Below are positions 55,137-64,000 of a stretch of 64,000 nt of DNA, piece after piece (the stretch's first letter is position 1; every line of letters begins with the position of its first letter). The position numbers were made by a program, and so were the translations under genes. The notes under the pieces were generated by a model. The model made no database searches. It was given only the letters and a program-made list of their open reading frames with translations, and was not told the DNA's origin. The stretch comes from Chryseobacterium ureilyticum (GTDB taxonomy: Bacteria; Bacteroidota; Bacteroidia; Flavobacteriales; Weeksellaceae), in assembly GCF_900156735.1 (NCBI RefSeq), contig NZ_FTOL01000001.1:310001-374000 (forward strand). The letters run 5' to 3'.

Positions 55137-56012
55137 ATGGACAGAAAAGATTTTTTAAAAAAAGGGTTACTCGGAACAGGAATGTTTGTAGCATCTGCTT
55201 CTCTGGGAAATACAATGAAAAACGAAATTGACGAGATTGAGCCATTAGAGCCCATTGGATATAATCATTTGCCTAATACAGAATCAAAAATTAAAGACAA
55301 CTCTGTCATTCATAAAGCAGATTCAAGAGGGAAAGCAGATCATGGTTGGTTACTGAGCCAGCATACTTTTAGCTTTGCTAATTATCATAATCCGGAAAGA
55401 ATGCATTTTGGAGTACTGAGAGTTTTGAATGATGACAGAGTAGAAGCAGGACGTGGTTTCGGAACCCATCCACATGACAATATGGAGATCATCAGTATTC
55501 CTTTGGAAGGTGATCTTGAGCATAAAGACAGCATGGGAAACACTGCCATCATCAAAAGTGGAGATATTCAGGTGATGAGTGCCGGAACAGGAATCATGCA
55601 TAGTGAATTCAATAAAAACAGTGATCAGTTGGTGAAATTTCTACAGATTTGGGTATATCCGAAAAAAAGAAACGTAACGCCAAGATATGATCAGATTACT
55701 TTAGATAAAACAAAAAGCCAAAATAAATTTCTACAGATTCTTTCTCCAAATGCTGACGATGAAGGCGTATGGATTCATCAGGATGCATGGTTTCATCTGG
55801 GAACTTTTGATCAGGGACAGGAAATTAATTATCAGATCAGAAAAAAAGGAAATGGAGTTTATGCGTTTATCCTTAAAGGAAGCGCAGAAATCGAAGGTCA
55901 GAAAGTAGAAGAGAGAGATGGTTTTGGAGTTTGGGATATTAAAGATTTAAATATAAAAGCTACATCAGAAGGTTCGGAAATACTGTTAATGGAAGTTCCT
56001 ATGACAATGTAA
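55137..56012 (+). CDS. Pirin-family protein with an export-like N-terminus
   Basis: 291 residues. Pirin metal ligands are visible: GTHPHDNMEII (His-x-His) and GTGIMHSEFN (His and Glu), so the N-terminal cupin is intact; the C-terminal cupin follows. The first 22 residues (MDRKDFLKKGLLGTGMFVAS) look like a Tat-type signal with Arg-Lys in place of Arg-Arg; this is odd, since pirins are usually cytoplasmic. Related pirins oxidise quercetin-like flavonoids. First gene of an operon with the shared 23-mer operator. Confidence 0.8.
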   Translation: MDRKDFLKKGLLGTGMFVASASLGNTMKNEIDEIEPLEPIGYNHLPNTESKIKDNSVIHKADSRGKADHGWLLSQHTFSFANYHNPERMHFGVLRVLNDDRVEAGRGFGTHPHDNMEIISIPLEGDLEHKDSMGNTAIIKSGDIQVMSAGTGIMHSEFNKNSDQLVKFLQIWVYPKKRNVTPRYDQITLDKTKSQNKFLQILSPNADDEGVWIHQDAWFHLGTFDQGQEINYQIRKKGNGVYAFILKGSAEIEGQKVEERDGFGVWDIKDLNIKATSEGSEILLMEVPMTM

Positions 56013-56024
56013 AATTATAATATC

Positions 56025-56729
56025 ATGAAAAATTCGGTAAATAAACTATTGATAGCTATTGTATTAGTGTTTTCAAACCTGATACTTGCTCAGACTACAA
56101 GTGTAGGAACATCCAAAAATTGGGGTTCAGTAGATGGGATTTCCATGATAGGATTAGTACAAGGTCCTTCTTCTGCAAATGCTCAACTTCAGGTAGCGTG
56201 TGTTTTCGAATACACGGAAGGGGATATTTTCAACGCTTCGGCTTTACCTGCTAACCTGAACGGATTGGTACATTTAGATGAAGCTTTGAAAGGGGAACTT
56301 ACCAATATCAGAAAATCAGGACAATTTCTGGGACATTCCTTAGAAACTATTTTAATAGTGCCTCCTGCCGGATCTATGTCTGCAAAAAAACTATTATTGA
56401 TAGGCTTAGGTGATCGTAATAAATTTACGCCGGATTTAATGATCTCAGTAGGAGAGGTGGCTGCTCGTGAAGCAATGAGATTGGGTGTTTCCAATTTTGC
56501 TTTTGCCAGTGATCTGAAAGATGCCGGAATAGACTCTCCCACGGCTTTAGTAGCAGGAAATGTAGTAAGAGGTATTGTGAATGCCAGTCGTTCTGAGAAT
56601 TATTTAAAAGAACATAAGCTATCAACTACCAAAAAATTAGAAAAAGTATATCTGTTGGCTGGTCCTGCCTTCTTTGAAACTGCAGGCGATGGAATTTCAG
56701 AAGCCATTACAGAAGCCAAAAAGAAATAA
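56025..56729 (+). CDS. M17 peptidase N-terminal-domain protein, stand-alone
   Basis: 234 residues with a signal peptide (residues 1-22, ending LILAQ). The fold matches the N-terminal, non-catalytic (macro-like) domain of M17 leucyl aminopeptidases (LLLIGLGDRNKFTPDLMISV, VAAREAMRLGVSNFAFASD). The catalytic C-terminal domain is absent and there is no trace of it downstream. It is 12 bp behind the pirin gene, so an operon with a functional link is likely. What an exported isolated M17 N-domain does is unknown. Confidence 0.75.
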   Translation: MKNSVNKLLIAIVLVFSNLILAQTTSVGTSKNWGSVDGISMIGLVQGPSSANAQLQVACVFEYTEGDIFNASALPANLNGLVHLDEALKGELTNIRKSGQFLGHSLETILIVPPAGSMSAKKLLLIGLGDRNKFTPDLMISVGEVAAREAMRLGVSNFAFASDLKDAGIDSPTALVAGNVVRGIVNASRSENYLKEHKLSTTKKLEKVYLLAGPAFFETAGDGISEAITEAKKK

Positions 56730-56759
56730 TGAACAGGTTTCATTAATATTGTTGATCCT

Positions 56760-56785
56760 GCCTCCTTTTTTAAGGGGGCTTTTTG
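56760..56785 (+). terminator. Rho-independent terminator
   Basis: GCC-T-CCTT pairs with AAGG-G-GGC, followed by TTTTT. It ends the pirin operon. Confidence 0.7.
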
Positions 56786-56935
56786 CATAAACACCTTAAT
56801 AATGATGAAAATAGGAGCAAATAGTCACTATTTATGAGCCCAATAACTTCCTTCTTTCATCTTCAGGCTTCAAACTAAATTAGCTAAAGTCAAAAAAAAT
56901 CCCGATTTTTGTAGTCTTTCAATAAACCCGAGTTC

Positions 56936-59062
56936 ATGAAATTATGTATTGCCGAAAAACCCAGTGTTGCCAGAGATATCGCCAAAGTATTAGGTGCTAC
57001 CACGCCTAAACAAGGCTATATGGAAGGGAACGGCTATTGCGTGACATGGACGTTCGGACATCTTTGTACCTTAAAAGAACCTCACGATTACGGTCCGCAG
57101 TTCAAATCCTGGAATCTTTTTTCATTACCCATTATTCCGGGTAGTTTTGGGATCAAGCTGATTCCCAATAAAGGAGTTGAAAATCAATTTAAAGTAATTG
57201 AAAGACTAGTCGAAGAATGTGATGAGGTCATTAACTGTGGGGATGCCGGGCAAGAGGGAGAATTGATCCAGCGTTGGGTATTACAGAAAGCAAAATGTAA
57301 TAAACCGATCCAGCGTTTATGGATTTCTTCATTGACGGAAGAAGCGATTAAAGAAGGCTTTGCAACTTTAAAACCAGCCGAAGATTACAAAAACCTTTAT
57401 CTTGCCGGAAACGCAAGAGCAATTGGAGATTGGCTATTGGGAATCAATGCGACAAGGCTTTTTACAAAGAAATTTGGAGGAAACAAAGCAGTACTTTCCA
57501 TTGGAAGGGTTCAGACCCCTACATTGGCAATGCTGGTGCAGCGTCAGAAAGAAATTGATGCCTTTACCACAGAAGAATACTGGGAACTTAAAACGAAATA
57601 CCGTGACGTTATTTTCAATGCTGCGATTGACCGTTTAAAAACCCTGGAGCGTGCAGAAAAAGGATTGGAATACCTTAAAGTAAACCCTTTTGAGATCATT
57701 TCATTTGAAATTAAAGAAGGAAAAGAAAAGAATCCAAGACTTTTTGACCTTACCGGATTGCAGGTGGAAGCCAATAAAAAATACGGATATTCTGCAGAAA
57801 ATACCCTGAATTATATCCAGAGTCTTTATGAAAAGAAACACGTAACCTATCCACGTGTTGATACCACTTATCTATCCGAAAGTTTGTATCCGAAAATTGG
57901 CGGAATTCTTCAGAAAATGCATTTTTATCAGGATCTGATTGCTCCATTATTAGAAGCTCCGATTCCAAAATCCAAGGCAGTTTTTGATGATGCAAAAGTA
58001 ACCGATCACCATGCAATTATACCTACCGAAGTTCCACCTTCTCAAAATCTGAGCAGGGAAGAAAAACTGATCTATGACCTGATTGCAAAACGTTTTATAG
58101 CCGTTTTTTATCCTGAATGTAAAATTTCAAATACATTAGTAGAAGGAAAAGTAGGAACCATTCCTTTCAAAACCAGTGGAAGACAAATACTGGAACCGGG
58201 ATGGAGAGCTGTTTATGCAAAAGAACCTAAAGAAGAATCTACAGATAAAGAAAAAGAAAAGGAAGAAGAACAAACCATTCCTGAGTTTACTGTGGGAGAA
58301 ACAGGACCTCATGATCCAATGATCCACCAGGGAAAAACATCTCCTCCAAAACCTTATACCGAAGCAACGTTGCTGAGAGCAATGGAAACAGCCGGAAGAC
58401 AGGTAGAAGATGAAGAACTTCGTGAATTATTGAAAAACAACGGAATCGGAAGACCTTCCACCCGTGCGAATATCATCGAAACTCTTTTCAAAAGAAAATA
58501 TATCGAGAAGAAAAGAAAGAACCTAATTGCAACCCAAACCGGAATTCAGCTGATCGATACTATTGAGGACGAACTTTTAAAAAGCCCGGAGCTTACCGGA
58601 GAATGGGAATCAAAACTTCGTAAAATAGAGAAAGGCGAGTATGAAGCTAATCTTTTCAAAGAAGAACTGATTCAGATGGTGACGGAGCTTACCGATAAAG
58701 TGGTATACGGAAAAGGAAAAGTAATTACACTGCAAGAAGAAGAGAAAGAGGAAACTAAAGAAAAGAAAAAAAGAGAACCTGCACAGAAAAAAGAACTTCA
58801 GGCATGGGAAGATACCAAGTGCCCGAAATGTAAAGAACACAACCTCATCAAAGGTAAAACCGCTGTAGGCTGTTCGGACTTTAAAAACTGCGGGTTTAAA
58901 ATCACTTTTGAAATTTTCGGAAAGAAACTGTCTGATAAACAATTGATGGATCTGGTTGTAAAAGGAAAAACCTCAAAGCTGAAAGGCTTCACTACACATC
59001 CTGAAAGTCTGTCAGAAGGAGTTTTATCTTTAACAGATGATTTTCAGGTTCAGCTTTCTTAA
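56936..59062 (+). CDS. topB: DNA topoisomerase III (type IA)
   Basis: 708 residues. Toprim domain (MKLCIAEKPSVARDIAKVLG, then GDAGQEGELI acidic site), active-site Tyr in HVTYPRVDTTYLSES (about residue 310), the lysine/glutamate-rich insertion near residues 430-445, and a C-terminal zinc ribbon (CPKCKEHNLIKGKT, CSDFKNCGFKITF). It relaxes and decatenates DNA. Full length for the TopB type of Bacteroidota. It is transcribed alone and ends in the hairpin at 59112. Confidence 0.93.
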   Translation: MKLCIAEKPSVARDIAKVLGATTPKQGYMEGNGYCVTWTFGHLCTLKEPHDYGPQFKSWNLFSLPIIPGSFGIKLIPNKGVENQFKVIERLVEECDEVINCGDAGQEGELIQRWVLQKAKCNKPIQRLWISSLTEEAIKEGFATLKPAEDYKNLYLAGNARAIGDWLLGINATRLFTKKFGGNKAVLSIGRVQTPTLAMLVQRQKEIDAFTTEEYWELKTKYRDVIFNAAIDRLKTLERAEKGLEYLKVNPFEIISFEIKEGKEKNPRLFDLTGLQVEANKKYGYSAENTLNYIQSLYEKKHVTYPRVDTTYLSESLYPKIGGILQKMHFYQDLIAPLLEAPIPKSKAVFDDAKVTDHHAIIPTEVPPSQNLSREEKLIYDLIAKRFIAVFYPECKISNTLVEGKVGTIPFKTSGRQILEPGWRAVYAKEPKEESTDKEKEKEEEQTIPEFTVGETGPHDPMIHQGKTSPPKPYTEATLLRAMETAGRQVEDEELRELLKNNGIGRPSTRANIIETLFKRKYIEKKRKNLIATQTGIQLIDTIEDELLKSPELTGEWESKLRKIEKGEYEANLFKEELIQMVTELTDKVVYGKGKVITLQEEEKEETKEKKKREPAQKKELQAWEDTKCPKCKEHNLIKGKTAVGCSDFKNCGFKITFEIFGKKLSDKQLMDLVVKGKTSKLKGFTTHPESLSEGVLSLTDDFQVQLS

Positions 59063-59111
59063 ATAACTGAATCTACTTCAAACAAAAAACAATTTATTGT
59101 ATAAATACAGA

Positions 59112-59137
59112 AAAACCCGCCAATATTGGCGGGTTTT
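59112..59137. terminator. Bidirectional terminator between convergent genes
   Basis: AAAACCCGCC and GGCGGGTTTT arms around AATATT, perfect symmetry, 26 bp. Serves topB (plus) and the TonB receptor (minus). Confidence 0.85.
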
Positions 59138-59159
59138 CTATGATATAAGTGATATCCTA

Positions 59160-61769
59160 TTAGAATCTGAAAGTTGCAGCCAGAGACCACGTTCTTCCGA
59201 AACCTAAGAATCCTGTATTACCATCAGCCACACCTTGATAAACTCTTCCAGCTTCCTGGTAAGTTTTTCCGGCACCCGGACCATTGGCAATTTTATCAGT
59301 TGTATGAATATTAGAGCTTAATTCAGAAATATAATATGTATTAAATAAATTATATACGTTAGCTCTTAATGTTAATGATTTTTTAGAATCAATAGTAAAC
59401 TTATAGCTGGCACCCACATCAAATAAATGGTAGCTAGGTAATTTTACGATTCCTTTTTCCCTTGCTGCTTCAGTAAGGAAGTTGATAGGGTTGAACTGTG
59501 CATATAGCTTGTCATAATACTCCCAGTTTGCATCAATGCTGAATGCTTTTGTAATATTATAATCCGCTCCGATGCTTGCTGTTGTTTGTGCAGCGTCACC
59601 CACTTTCAGATCTTTAATATTGATGGTTCCTGTTGCTCCGGAAACCTCCTGGTTGTTCTGAACATCAATAATGTTGAAACTTGCATTTCCTTTATACTTC
59701 CAGTTTCCAAATGAAACCATCCCTCTCAATCTAAGGTTTGTGAAAGGTCTTGCTTTTGCTTCCAATTCAACTCCCTGGTGAAGTTGTCCTACATTCAGTG
59801 CATTATAGAAATAAGAATTTCCAAGTTTTAACTGAGGGAAGTTTGTGATATCTGTAGAAGTCGCGTTGAATGTTCTTGAAATAAATCTGTCATCCCATTG
59901 CGTTCTGTACGCGTTGATGTTCACATCGATATAACGGGATTTGAAACCATATCCTAATTCTACAGAGAAAATTCTTTCATTCTTCGCATCGTTGTAGATA
60001 TTCTGGTTAGATGGGAATAATGCATTGAATAACGGCTGCCTTGAAATGATTCCCGTATTGAAGAATACATTATGGTGATCATCAATATTATAGTTAGCAC
60101 CTCCTTTTACGATATAGCCCGTTTTGTGGTACCATTTTGTTTCCTGGTTCCCCGGAGTATACAGCATATAATCTCTTCTCTTATAATACTGCTCGGAAAC
60201 TGATCCCTGAACAGATGCACTTAGCTTTTCAGAGCTATATTCCACCATTCCGTAAATACCAGCCCATTTTACTAAACCTTCATTGTGAACAGAAATTTTC
60301 TGAGCATTATTAAGCTTGGTAAGAGGTTCAGGTTTTACCGTACGATCGATAAAATATCCTTTAGGAGAATTCACTGTACTGCCTACAAATAAAGCATCTG
60401 ATCCTAGCATATCGGTAGCAATATCATAAAGAGCTCCTTTATATGTTTTAAGATCAATACCTCCGTTGAAAGTCCAGTTGTTCTTTTTATAATTTAAATC
60501 GGCAATTACTCCGTACCAGTCGTGAGCGTTGATACTTTGCTTTCTGAAAATACCAGTATTTCCGTTTAAGGTAGCTACGTATTGACCATTATGATCGGTA
60601 GGAGAACCTGCAGGAGCCGTAAAGGTTGATTTCTGGAAAGTATTTCCATTGTAATCAGTTACCATACCTCCTCTGTTATAACGGTAGATCATATCCCAGT
60701 TGATGGTACCATCTCCGCCAGGACCATTGTTGGCAAAGTTCATTACATCTCCGTTAGCATTTTTGATAGAACCATTCAGTCCGGTACCACCGCCACCACG
60801 TCCCCAAGAACCATAAAGAACTGTGGAAAGTTTCAGGTTGTCATTAATATTCCAGTCCCAGTTAAGAGAGGCAATTGGCTTATGGTAGAAGTTTGGAGCT
60901 AAATTGAATTCAGAACCGTTCAGCATTCCCGTTTGAGGGTTGAATCTTCTTCCGTAAGTATCAAACTGTCTAAGTGTTGCCACATTCGCTCCCGTTGCAG
61001 AAGATCTTCTTGTGTCGTGTACCTGTGGTGCACCTGTTGCAATCAAATTGAACGCATGCTTTTCATTAGGCTTAAATCCTGTAGAGAAAAACCATGAATA
61101 TCCTTCCCCCTTAGTTCCGTTGATGTAACCATCACCTTGCCAACGAGAAAGTAATACTGTAGTTCCCCATTTGTTTTTTAATCCCGAAGAATACATTGCA
61201 GATAATCTGGAGTAGTTGTCATTACCCATCTCCGCTTTTACCATTCCTTTTTGCTCAGAATCCGTAGCTTTAGTTACAATATTAATCGTTCCTCCAACAG
61301 ACGGAACTACAAATTTAGAAGCACCTAAACCTCTCTGAATCTGAATAGAACTTGCAATATCTGCCAATCCGGTCCAGTTAGACCAGTAAACAGTACCTCC
61401 CTGCATGTCGTTCACAGGCTGTCCGTTGATGATTACCGCAATATTGGCACCATCAAAACCTCTCATGTTAATTCTACTGTCTCCAAATCCACCACCTACT
61501 TTGGTAACGTATACAGATGGTGTAGACTTCATAATCTCAGGGAACTCTCTGTTTCCTAATTTCTCCTGAATTTCAGCTGCCTTAATGTTGGAAACTGCTA
61601 CAGGCGTTTTTCTTTCTTTGGCTGTCTGGGAAAGGTTTCTTCCCACCAACATCACCTCATCAATAGATTTAGATTTTTCTAAAGAATCCTTCGTACTCTG
61701 CCCATAATACAAGGCGGCAGTTGGTAATACAAGCGCTATAAGAAGTCGCTTATTGAAAATAGTGTTCAT
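59160..61769 (-). CDS. TonB-dependent outer-membrane receptor
   Basis: 869 residues. Signal peptide (ending about residue 23, LYYGQ), TonB-box-like region (SKSIDEVMLVGRN), plug domain (RINMRGFDGANIAVIINGQP, GAsKFVVPSVGGTINIVT), and a 22-strand barrel ending in FLGFGRTWSLAATFRF with terminal Phe. No SusD partner is adjacent, so siderophore, metal or other transport is as likely as glycan. Monocistronic on the minus strand; substrate not assignable. Confidence 0.9.
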   Translation of the reverse strand: MNTIFNKRLLIALVLPTAALYYGQSTKDSLEKSKSIDEVMLVGRNLSQTAKERKTPVAVSNIKAAEIQEKLGNREFPEIMKSTPSVYVTKVGGGFGDSRINMRGFDGANIAVIINGQPVNDMQGGTVYWSNWTGLADIASSIQIQRGLGASKFVVPSVGGTINIVTKATDSEQKGMVKAEMGNDNYSRLSAMYSSGLKNKWGTTVLLSRWQGDGYINGTKGEGYSWFFSTGFKPNEKHAFNLIATGAPQVHDTRRSSATGANVATLRQFDTYGRRFNPQTGMLNGSEFNLAPNFYHKPIASLNWDWNINDNLKLSTVLYGSWGRGGGGTGLNGSIKNANGDVMNFANNGPGGDGTINWDMIYRYNRGGMVTDYNGNTFQKSTFTAPAGSPTDHNGQYVATLNGNTGIFRKQSINAHDWYGVIADLNYKKNNWTFNGGIDLKTYKGALYDIATDMLGSDALFVGSTVNSPKGYFIDRTVKPEPLTKLNNAQKISVHNEGLVKWAGIYGMVEYSSEKLSASVQGSVSEQYYKRRDYMLYTPGNQETKWYHKTGYIVKGGANYNIDDHHNVFFNTGIISRQPLFNALFPSNQNIYNDAKNERIFSVELGYGFKSRYIDVNINAYRTQWDDRFISRTFNATSTDITNFPQLKLGNSYFYNALNVGQLHQGVELEAKARPFTNLRLRGMVSFGNWKYKGNASFNIIDVQNNQEVSGATGTINIKDLKVGDAAQTTASIGADYNITKAFSIDANWEYYDKLYAQFNPINFLTEAAREKGIVKLPSYHLFDVGASYKFTIDSKKSLTLRANVYNLFNTYYISELSSNIHTTDKIANGPGAGKTYQEAGRVYQGVADGNTGFLGFGRTWSLAATFRF

Positions 61770-62166
61770 GAAATAAACTAGCGTGTTTGATTTTAAGGCT
61801 GCAAAGATGAATATTTTATTTTGAATAGAGTATTAAATCTTCACGAAGTGATTTTATGAAAAATATCATCTCAAATTATTGACGATTTTTTTGGATATCT
61901 CATATTAATTCCACTTTATTGTTTTCAATTTGGTAAGTAAGTATTCTGGCTTAAACATAATTTAATCTGCTTTTTTTATATATGATCCGCAGATTGAGCA
62001 AATTAAGCAGATGAAAACCTTGTTTTTTTAAATTTAAATTAACATTATTTATACGAAATATTAAAAAATAACTAAAGTGCTTAAAAAACGCCGTATTATC
62101 AATTTTTTAATCTTTTAATCATTCTTTTTTAAATCAATTTTTATATTTACATTCAAATTGAAAGCA
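61770..62166. other. 397-bp AT-rich intergenic region
   Basis: Between divergent TonB receptor and thioesterase genes; holds both promoters. Nothing else is supported. Confidence 0.5.
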
Positions 62167-62589
62167 ATGACCCCAGAAAAAAAGAAACTCATCACAGACA
62201 GCTTCAACCGTTCCGAAACTTTGAAATTCTATAAAGCAGAACTTCTGGAAGCAGAAACCGATTTTATATCCATTAAAATTCCTAAAATGGAGCTGATGAC
62301 CAGAAAAGCAGGAATGTTCAATGGTGCTATGATCGCTTCATTAGTAGATGTTTCCTCAGGATATGCAGCGGTGAGTCATTATCCGGAAGACTGTTATGTG
62401 GTAACTGTTGAATTAAAAGTAAATTATCTTCGTCCGGCAATTGGAGATGCTTTGGTGTCAAAATCTTATGTTATTAAAGGAGGAGCGAAAATCAGTGTTA
62501 TCAGAACGGAAATCTATGTTCAGAGTGAAGGTTCTGATTCACAAAGTCATGTGGCAACTTCACTGGTAACGATGATGAAGATAAAATAA
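62167..62589 (+). CDS. PaaI-type hotdog thioesterase
   Basis: 140 residues from the ATG at 62167 (TTG at 62158 rejected). Single hotdog fold: MFNGAMIASLVDVSSGYAAV, then YVVTVELKVNYLRPA, as in the PaaI/4HBT acyl-CoA thioesterases; the conserved Asp of the catalytic loop is in ASLVDVSSG. It hydrolyses acyl- or aryl-CoA esters. The gene is isolated; substrate unknown. Confidence 0.85.
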   Translation: MTPEKKKLITDSFNRSETLKFYKAELLEAETDFISIKIPKMELMTRKAGMFNGAMIASLVDVSSGYAAVSHYPEDCYVVTVELKVNYLRPAIGDALVSKSYVIKGGAKISVIRTEIYVQSEGSDSQSHVATSLVTMMKIK

Positions 62590-62697
62590 CCTATCTATTT
62601 CGAAAATGTTCTTTAAACAAAGGGTTTGCTGAATGTTTTTTACTGAAATGGAATGGCTTTTGCTCAACAAAACCAATAAACATTAAAAAATAACGAT

Positions 62698-63042
62698 ATG
62701 AACTTAATTATCCGATTGTTTGTTACGGCAATAGTTGCCTACCTTTTAACTAAAGTTTTACCGGGAGTACATTTTGAAGGCTTCTCATCTGCTATTATCT
62801 TTGCAATAGTACTTGGAGTTTTAAACATATTTGTAAAACCAATTTTAAGTCTGTTCGGACTTCCGCTTACTATCATTACCTTAGGATTCTTTGCATTGGT
62901 AATCAACGCAGGGATTATCCTTATTGCTGATTATTTTATAGACAGTATGGTGGTAGACGGCTTCTGGTGGGCGTTTATCTTCAGTATTTTATTATCAATT
63001 GTTACTTCACTGGCGAATTCAATGTTCTCGGATGGAGATTAG
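62698..63042 (+). CDS. Phage-holin-like small membrane protein (superfamily IV)
   Basis: 114 residues with four membrane segments (MNLIIRLFVTAIVAYLLTKV, GVLNIFVKPILSLFGLPLTI, FALVINAGIILIADYFI, FWWAFIFSILLSIVT). This is the conserved 4-TM family annotated as holin superfamily IV / DUF360, common in bacterial chromosomes. It may help maintain envelope homeostasis; no lysis genes are nearby. Ended by the hairpin at 63064. Confidence 0.85.
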   Translation: MNLIIRLFVTAIVAYLLTKVLPGVHFEGFSSAIIFAIVLGVLNIFVKPILSLFGLPLTIITLGFFALVINAGIILIADYFIDSMVVDGFWWAFIFSILLSIVTSLANSMFSDGD

Positions 63043-63348
63043 TAGATTTTATAAGATATAATATAAAAAAGTCCGTTGGTAGGTGCCAGCGGATTTTTTA
63101 TGCCTTAATGTTTTCCAATTAGAGACGGTTACAGTTAATAAAAATAATAAACTGGACTGTTTTCTTGTCTTCTCTTACTTTTAAACCTTTCTTCTTTTGA
63201 TATTTTATTGTGTATTGTCAATTTTAATTGTTAATTCTTTCGGTAATTTTTATTTTAAATATTAACTTTGGCAATCTTTGAATTTAATGAAAGGGTTTTA
63301 TGAGATCACTGTGATTTTGTAAGGTCCGATAAAAATGAATATCAACAT
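63043..63348. other. 306-bp intergenic region
   Basis: Begins with a terminator (63064-63099); the rest is AT-rich and contains the promoter region of the S9 peptidase gene. Confidence 0.5.
63064..63099 (+). terminator. Rho-independent terminator
   Basis: TCCGTTGG and CCAGCGGA form an 8-bp stem (one G-U pair) with a 6-nt loop and flanking A and T tracts. Confidence 0.75.
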
Positions 63349-64000
63349 ATGAAACTTAAGTACAGCCTGCTGGCTTTGGCAGCTCCGCTTTTAATGAATG
63401 CACAACAATTAATGACGCCTGAGATTCTTTGGACTTTGAAAAAAGTAGGAGTACAGGCAGTTTCACCAGATCAAGCTTCTCTTATCTATAAAGTAGGACA
63501 GGTAGATCTGAAGACAGAAAAAACAAAAAACGAGAACTATTTTCTTAATGTTCTTAATAATCAGTCTTCAAAAATCGATTTCGGTAAAAAATCTCTGATC
63601 CAGTGGGATAAAAACGGAATTTATGCTCAGGAAGGAGATAAAATCTATCTTTCAAAAGATGCAGGAAAAACGTGGGCAGAATTTTATACTATCGGTGAAG
63701 TAGATAACATCGTGATTTCTCCTGATGGAAAAAGAATTGCTTTCAGTAAGCAGGTTTTGGTAGAAAAATTGATGGGGAAAGACAAATACAGCGATACTCC
63801 TAAAACTACCGCTCAGGTATATACAGACCTTAATCACAGACACTGGGATTATTTCAACGAAGGGAAATACAACCATGTATTTGTGGTAAATACTGCCGAT
63901 AAAGTAGAGGCTGCTAAAGATTTGTTAGAAGGTAAAACCTGGGATTCTCCACAAAGACCTTTCGGAGGTGCTGAAGATTTTATCTGGAGCCCGGATTCTG
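63349..64000 (+). CDS. S9-family prolyl oligopeptidase-like peptidase, C-terminus missing
   Basis: The frame is open from the ATG at 63349 to the window end (217 residues). A signal peptide (residues 1-18, ending LLMNAQ) precedes a beta-propeller domain start (GVQAVSPDQASLIYKVGQVD, GKRIAFSKQVLVEK, HRHWDYFNEGKYNHVFV), which is typical of secreted S9 (DPP/acylaminoacyl-type) peptidases of Bacteroidota. The catalytic domain lies beyond the window, so activity cannot be checked. Confidence 0.85.
   Translation, partial: MKLKYSLLALAAPLLMNAQQLMTPEILWTLKKVGVQAVSPDQASLIYKVGQVDLKTEKTKNENYFLNVLNNQSSKIDFGKKSLIQWDKNGIYAQEGDKIYLSKDAGKTWAEFYTIGEVDNIVISPDGKRIAFSKQVLVEKLMGKDKYSDTPKTTAQVYTDLNHRHWDYFNEGKYNHVFVVNTADKVEAAKDLLEGKTWDSPQRPFGGAEDFIWSPDS

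Noticed and set aside
56189-56542. 117-codon ORF antisense to the M17 N-domain gene
   Set aside because: Overlaps a gene with clear family features; only a shadow frame.
62698-63042. Prophage holin
   Set aside because: No lysis or phage genes are nearby; the family is common in bacterial chromosomes.

Overview
The window is AT-rich DNA from a member of the Bacteroidota, most likely a Chryseobacterium-like flavobacterium (Weeksellaceae). Evidence: SusC-like and Omp85-like outer-membrane proteins, signal peptides ending in a residue before Gln, TPR-HTH regulators, flavobacterial TAnnTTTG -7 boxes, very AT-rich intergenic DNA and no visible Shine-Dalgarno sequences. No rRNA or tRNA gene was recognised.

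Layout. 1-2.4 kb: two secreted surface proteins (one cut by the window edge). 3.6-10.6 kb: a TPR-HTH regulator, a DUF1826-like protein, an Omp85-like protein, a Tet-family exporter and an AraC regulator. 10.73-25.37 kb: a 14.6-kb integrated element inserted in the 3' end of mnmE, bounded by a 17-bp direct repeat. It carries a tyrosine integrase, HTH proteins, a Rep-like protein, and a cargo arm with (a) a translationally coupled PD-(D/E)XK nuclease/helical-protein pair, (b) a DUF3800 + retron reverse transcriptase pair, (c) a 1.6-kb noncoding tract with a 119-nt interrupted hairpin and a six-copy 82-bp tandem array. 25.4-29 kb: mnmE and two small secreted proteins. 29.5-39.1 kb: Lrp regulator and divergent DHA2 exporter, then AraC regulator with an RND tripartite efflux operon and a cyclase-like DUF2652 protein. 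39.4-44.1 kb: a TonB-linked beta-barrel protein and a GH3 beta-glucosidase. 44.3-48.1 kb: an EamA-metN-metI-metQ transport operon preceded by what looks like a methionine-rich leader peptide and attenuator. 48.6-56.7 kb: quinone/aromatic detoxification genes (two ring-cleaving dioxygenases, MhqD-like esterase, cupin, antiporter, Crp-like regulator, pirin and an M17 N-domain protein); the first operon and the pirin operon share an exact 23-bp operator-like sequence. 56.9-64 kb: topB, a TonB receptor, a thioesterase, a small membrane protein and the start of an S9 peptidase.

The most interesting locus is the retron inside the mnmE element. The 79-nt gap between the DUF3800 gene and the RT lies in a 17-bp inverted repeat that closes an 82-nt segment, and that segment shares a 12-bp core plus two flanking hexamers, in order, with the 82-bp units of the array 2.2 kb downstream. 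This suggests that the RT and the array belong to one system, but it is an inference from short matches. The proposed methionine attenuator and the shared quinone-type operator are the best regulatory findings outside the element.
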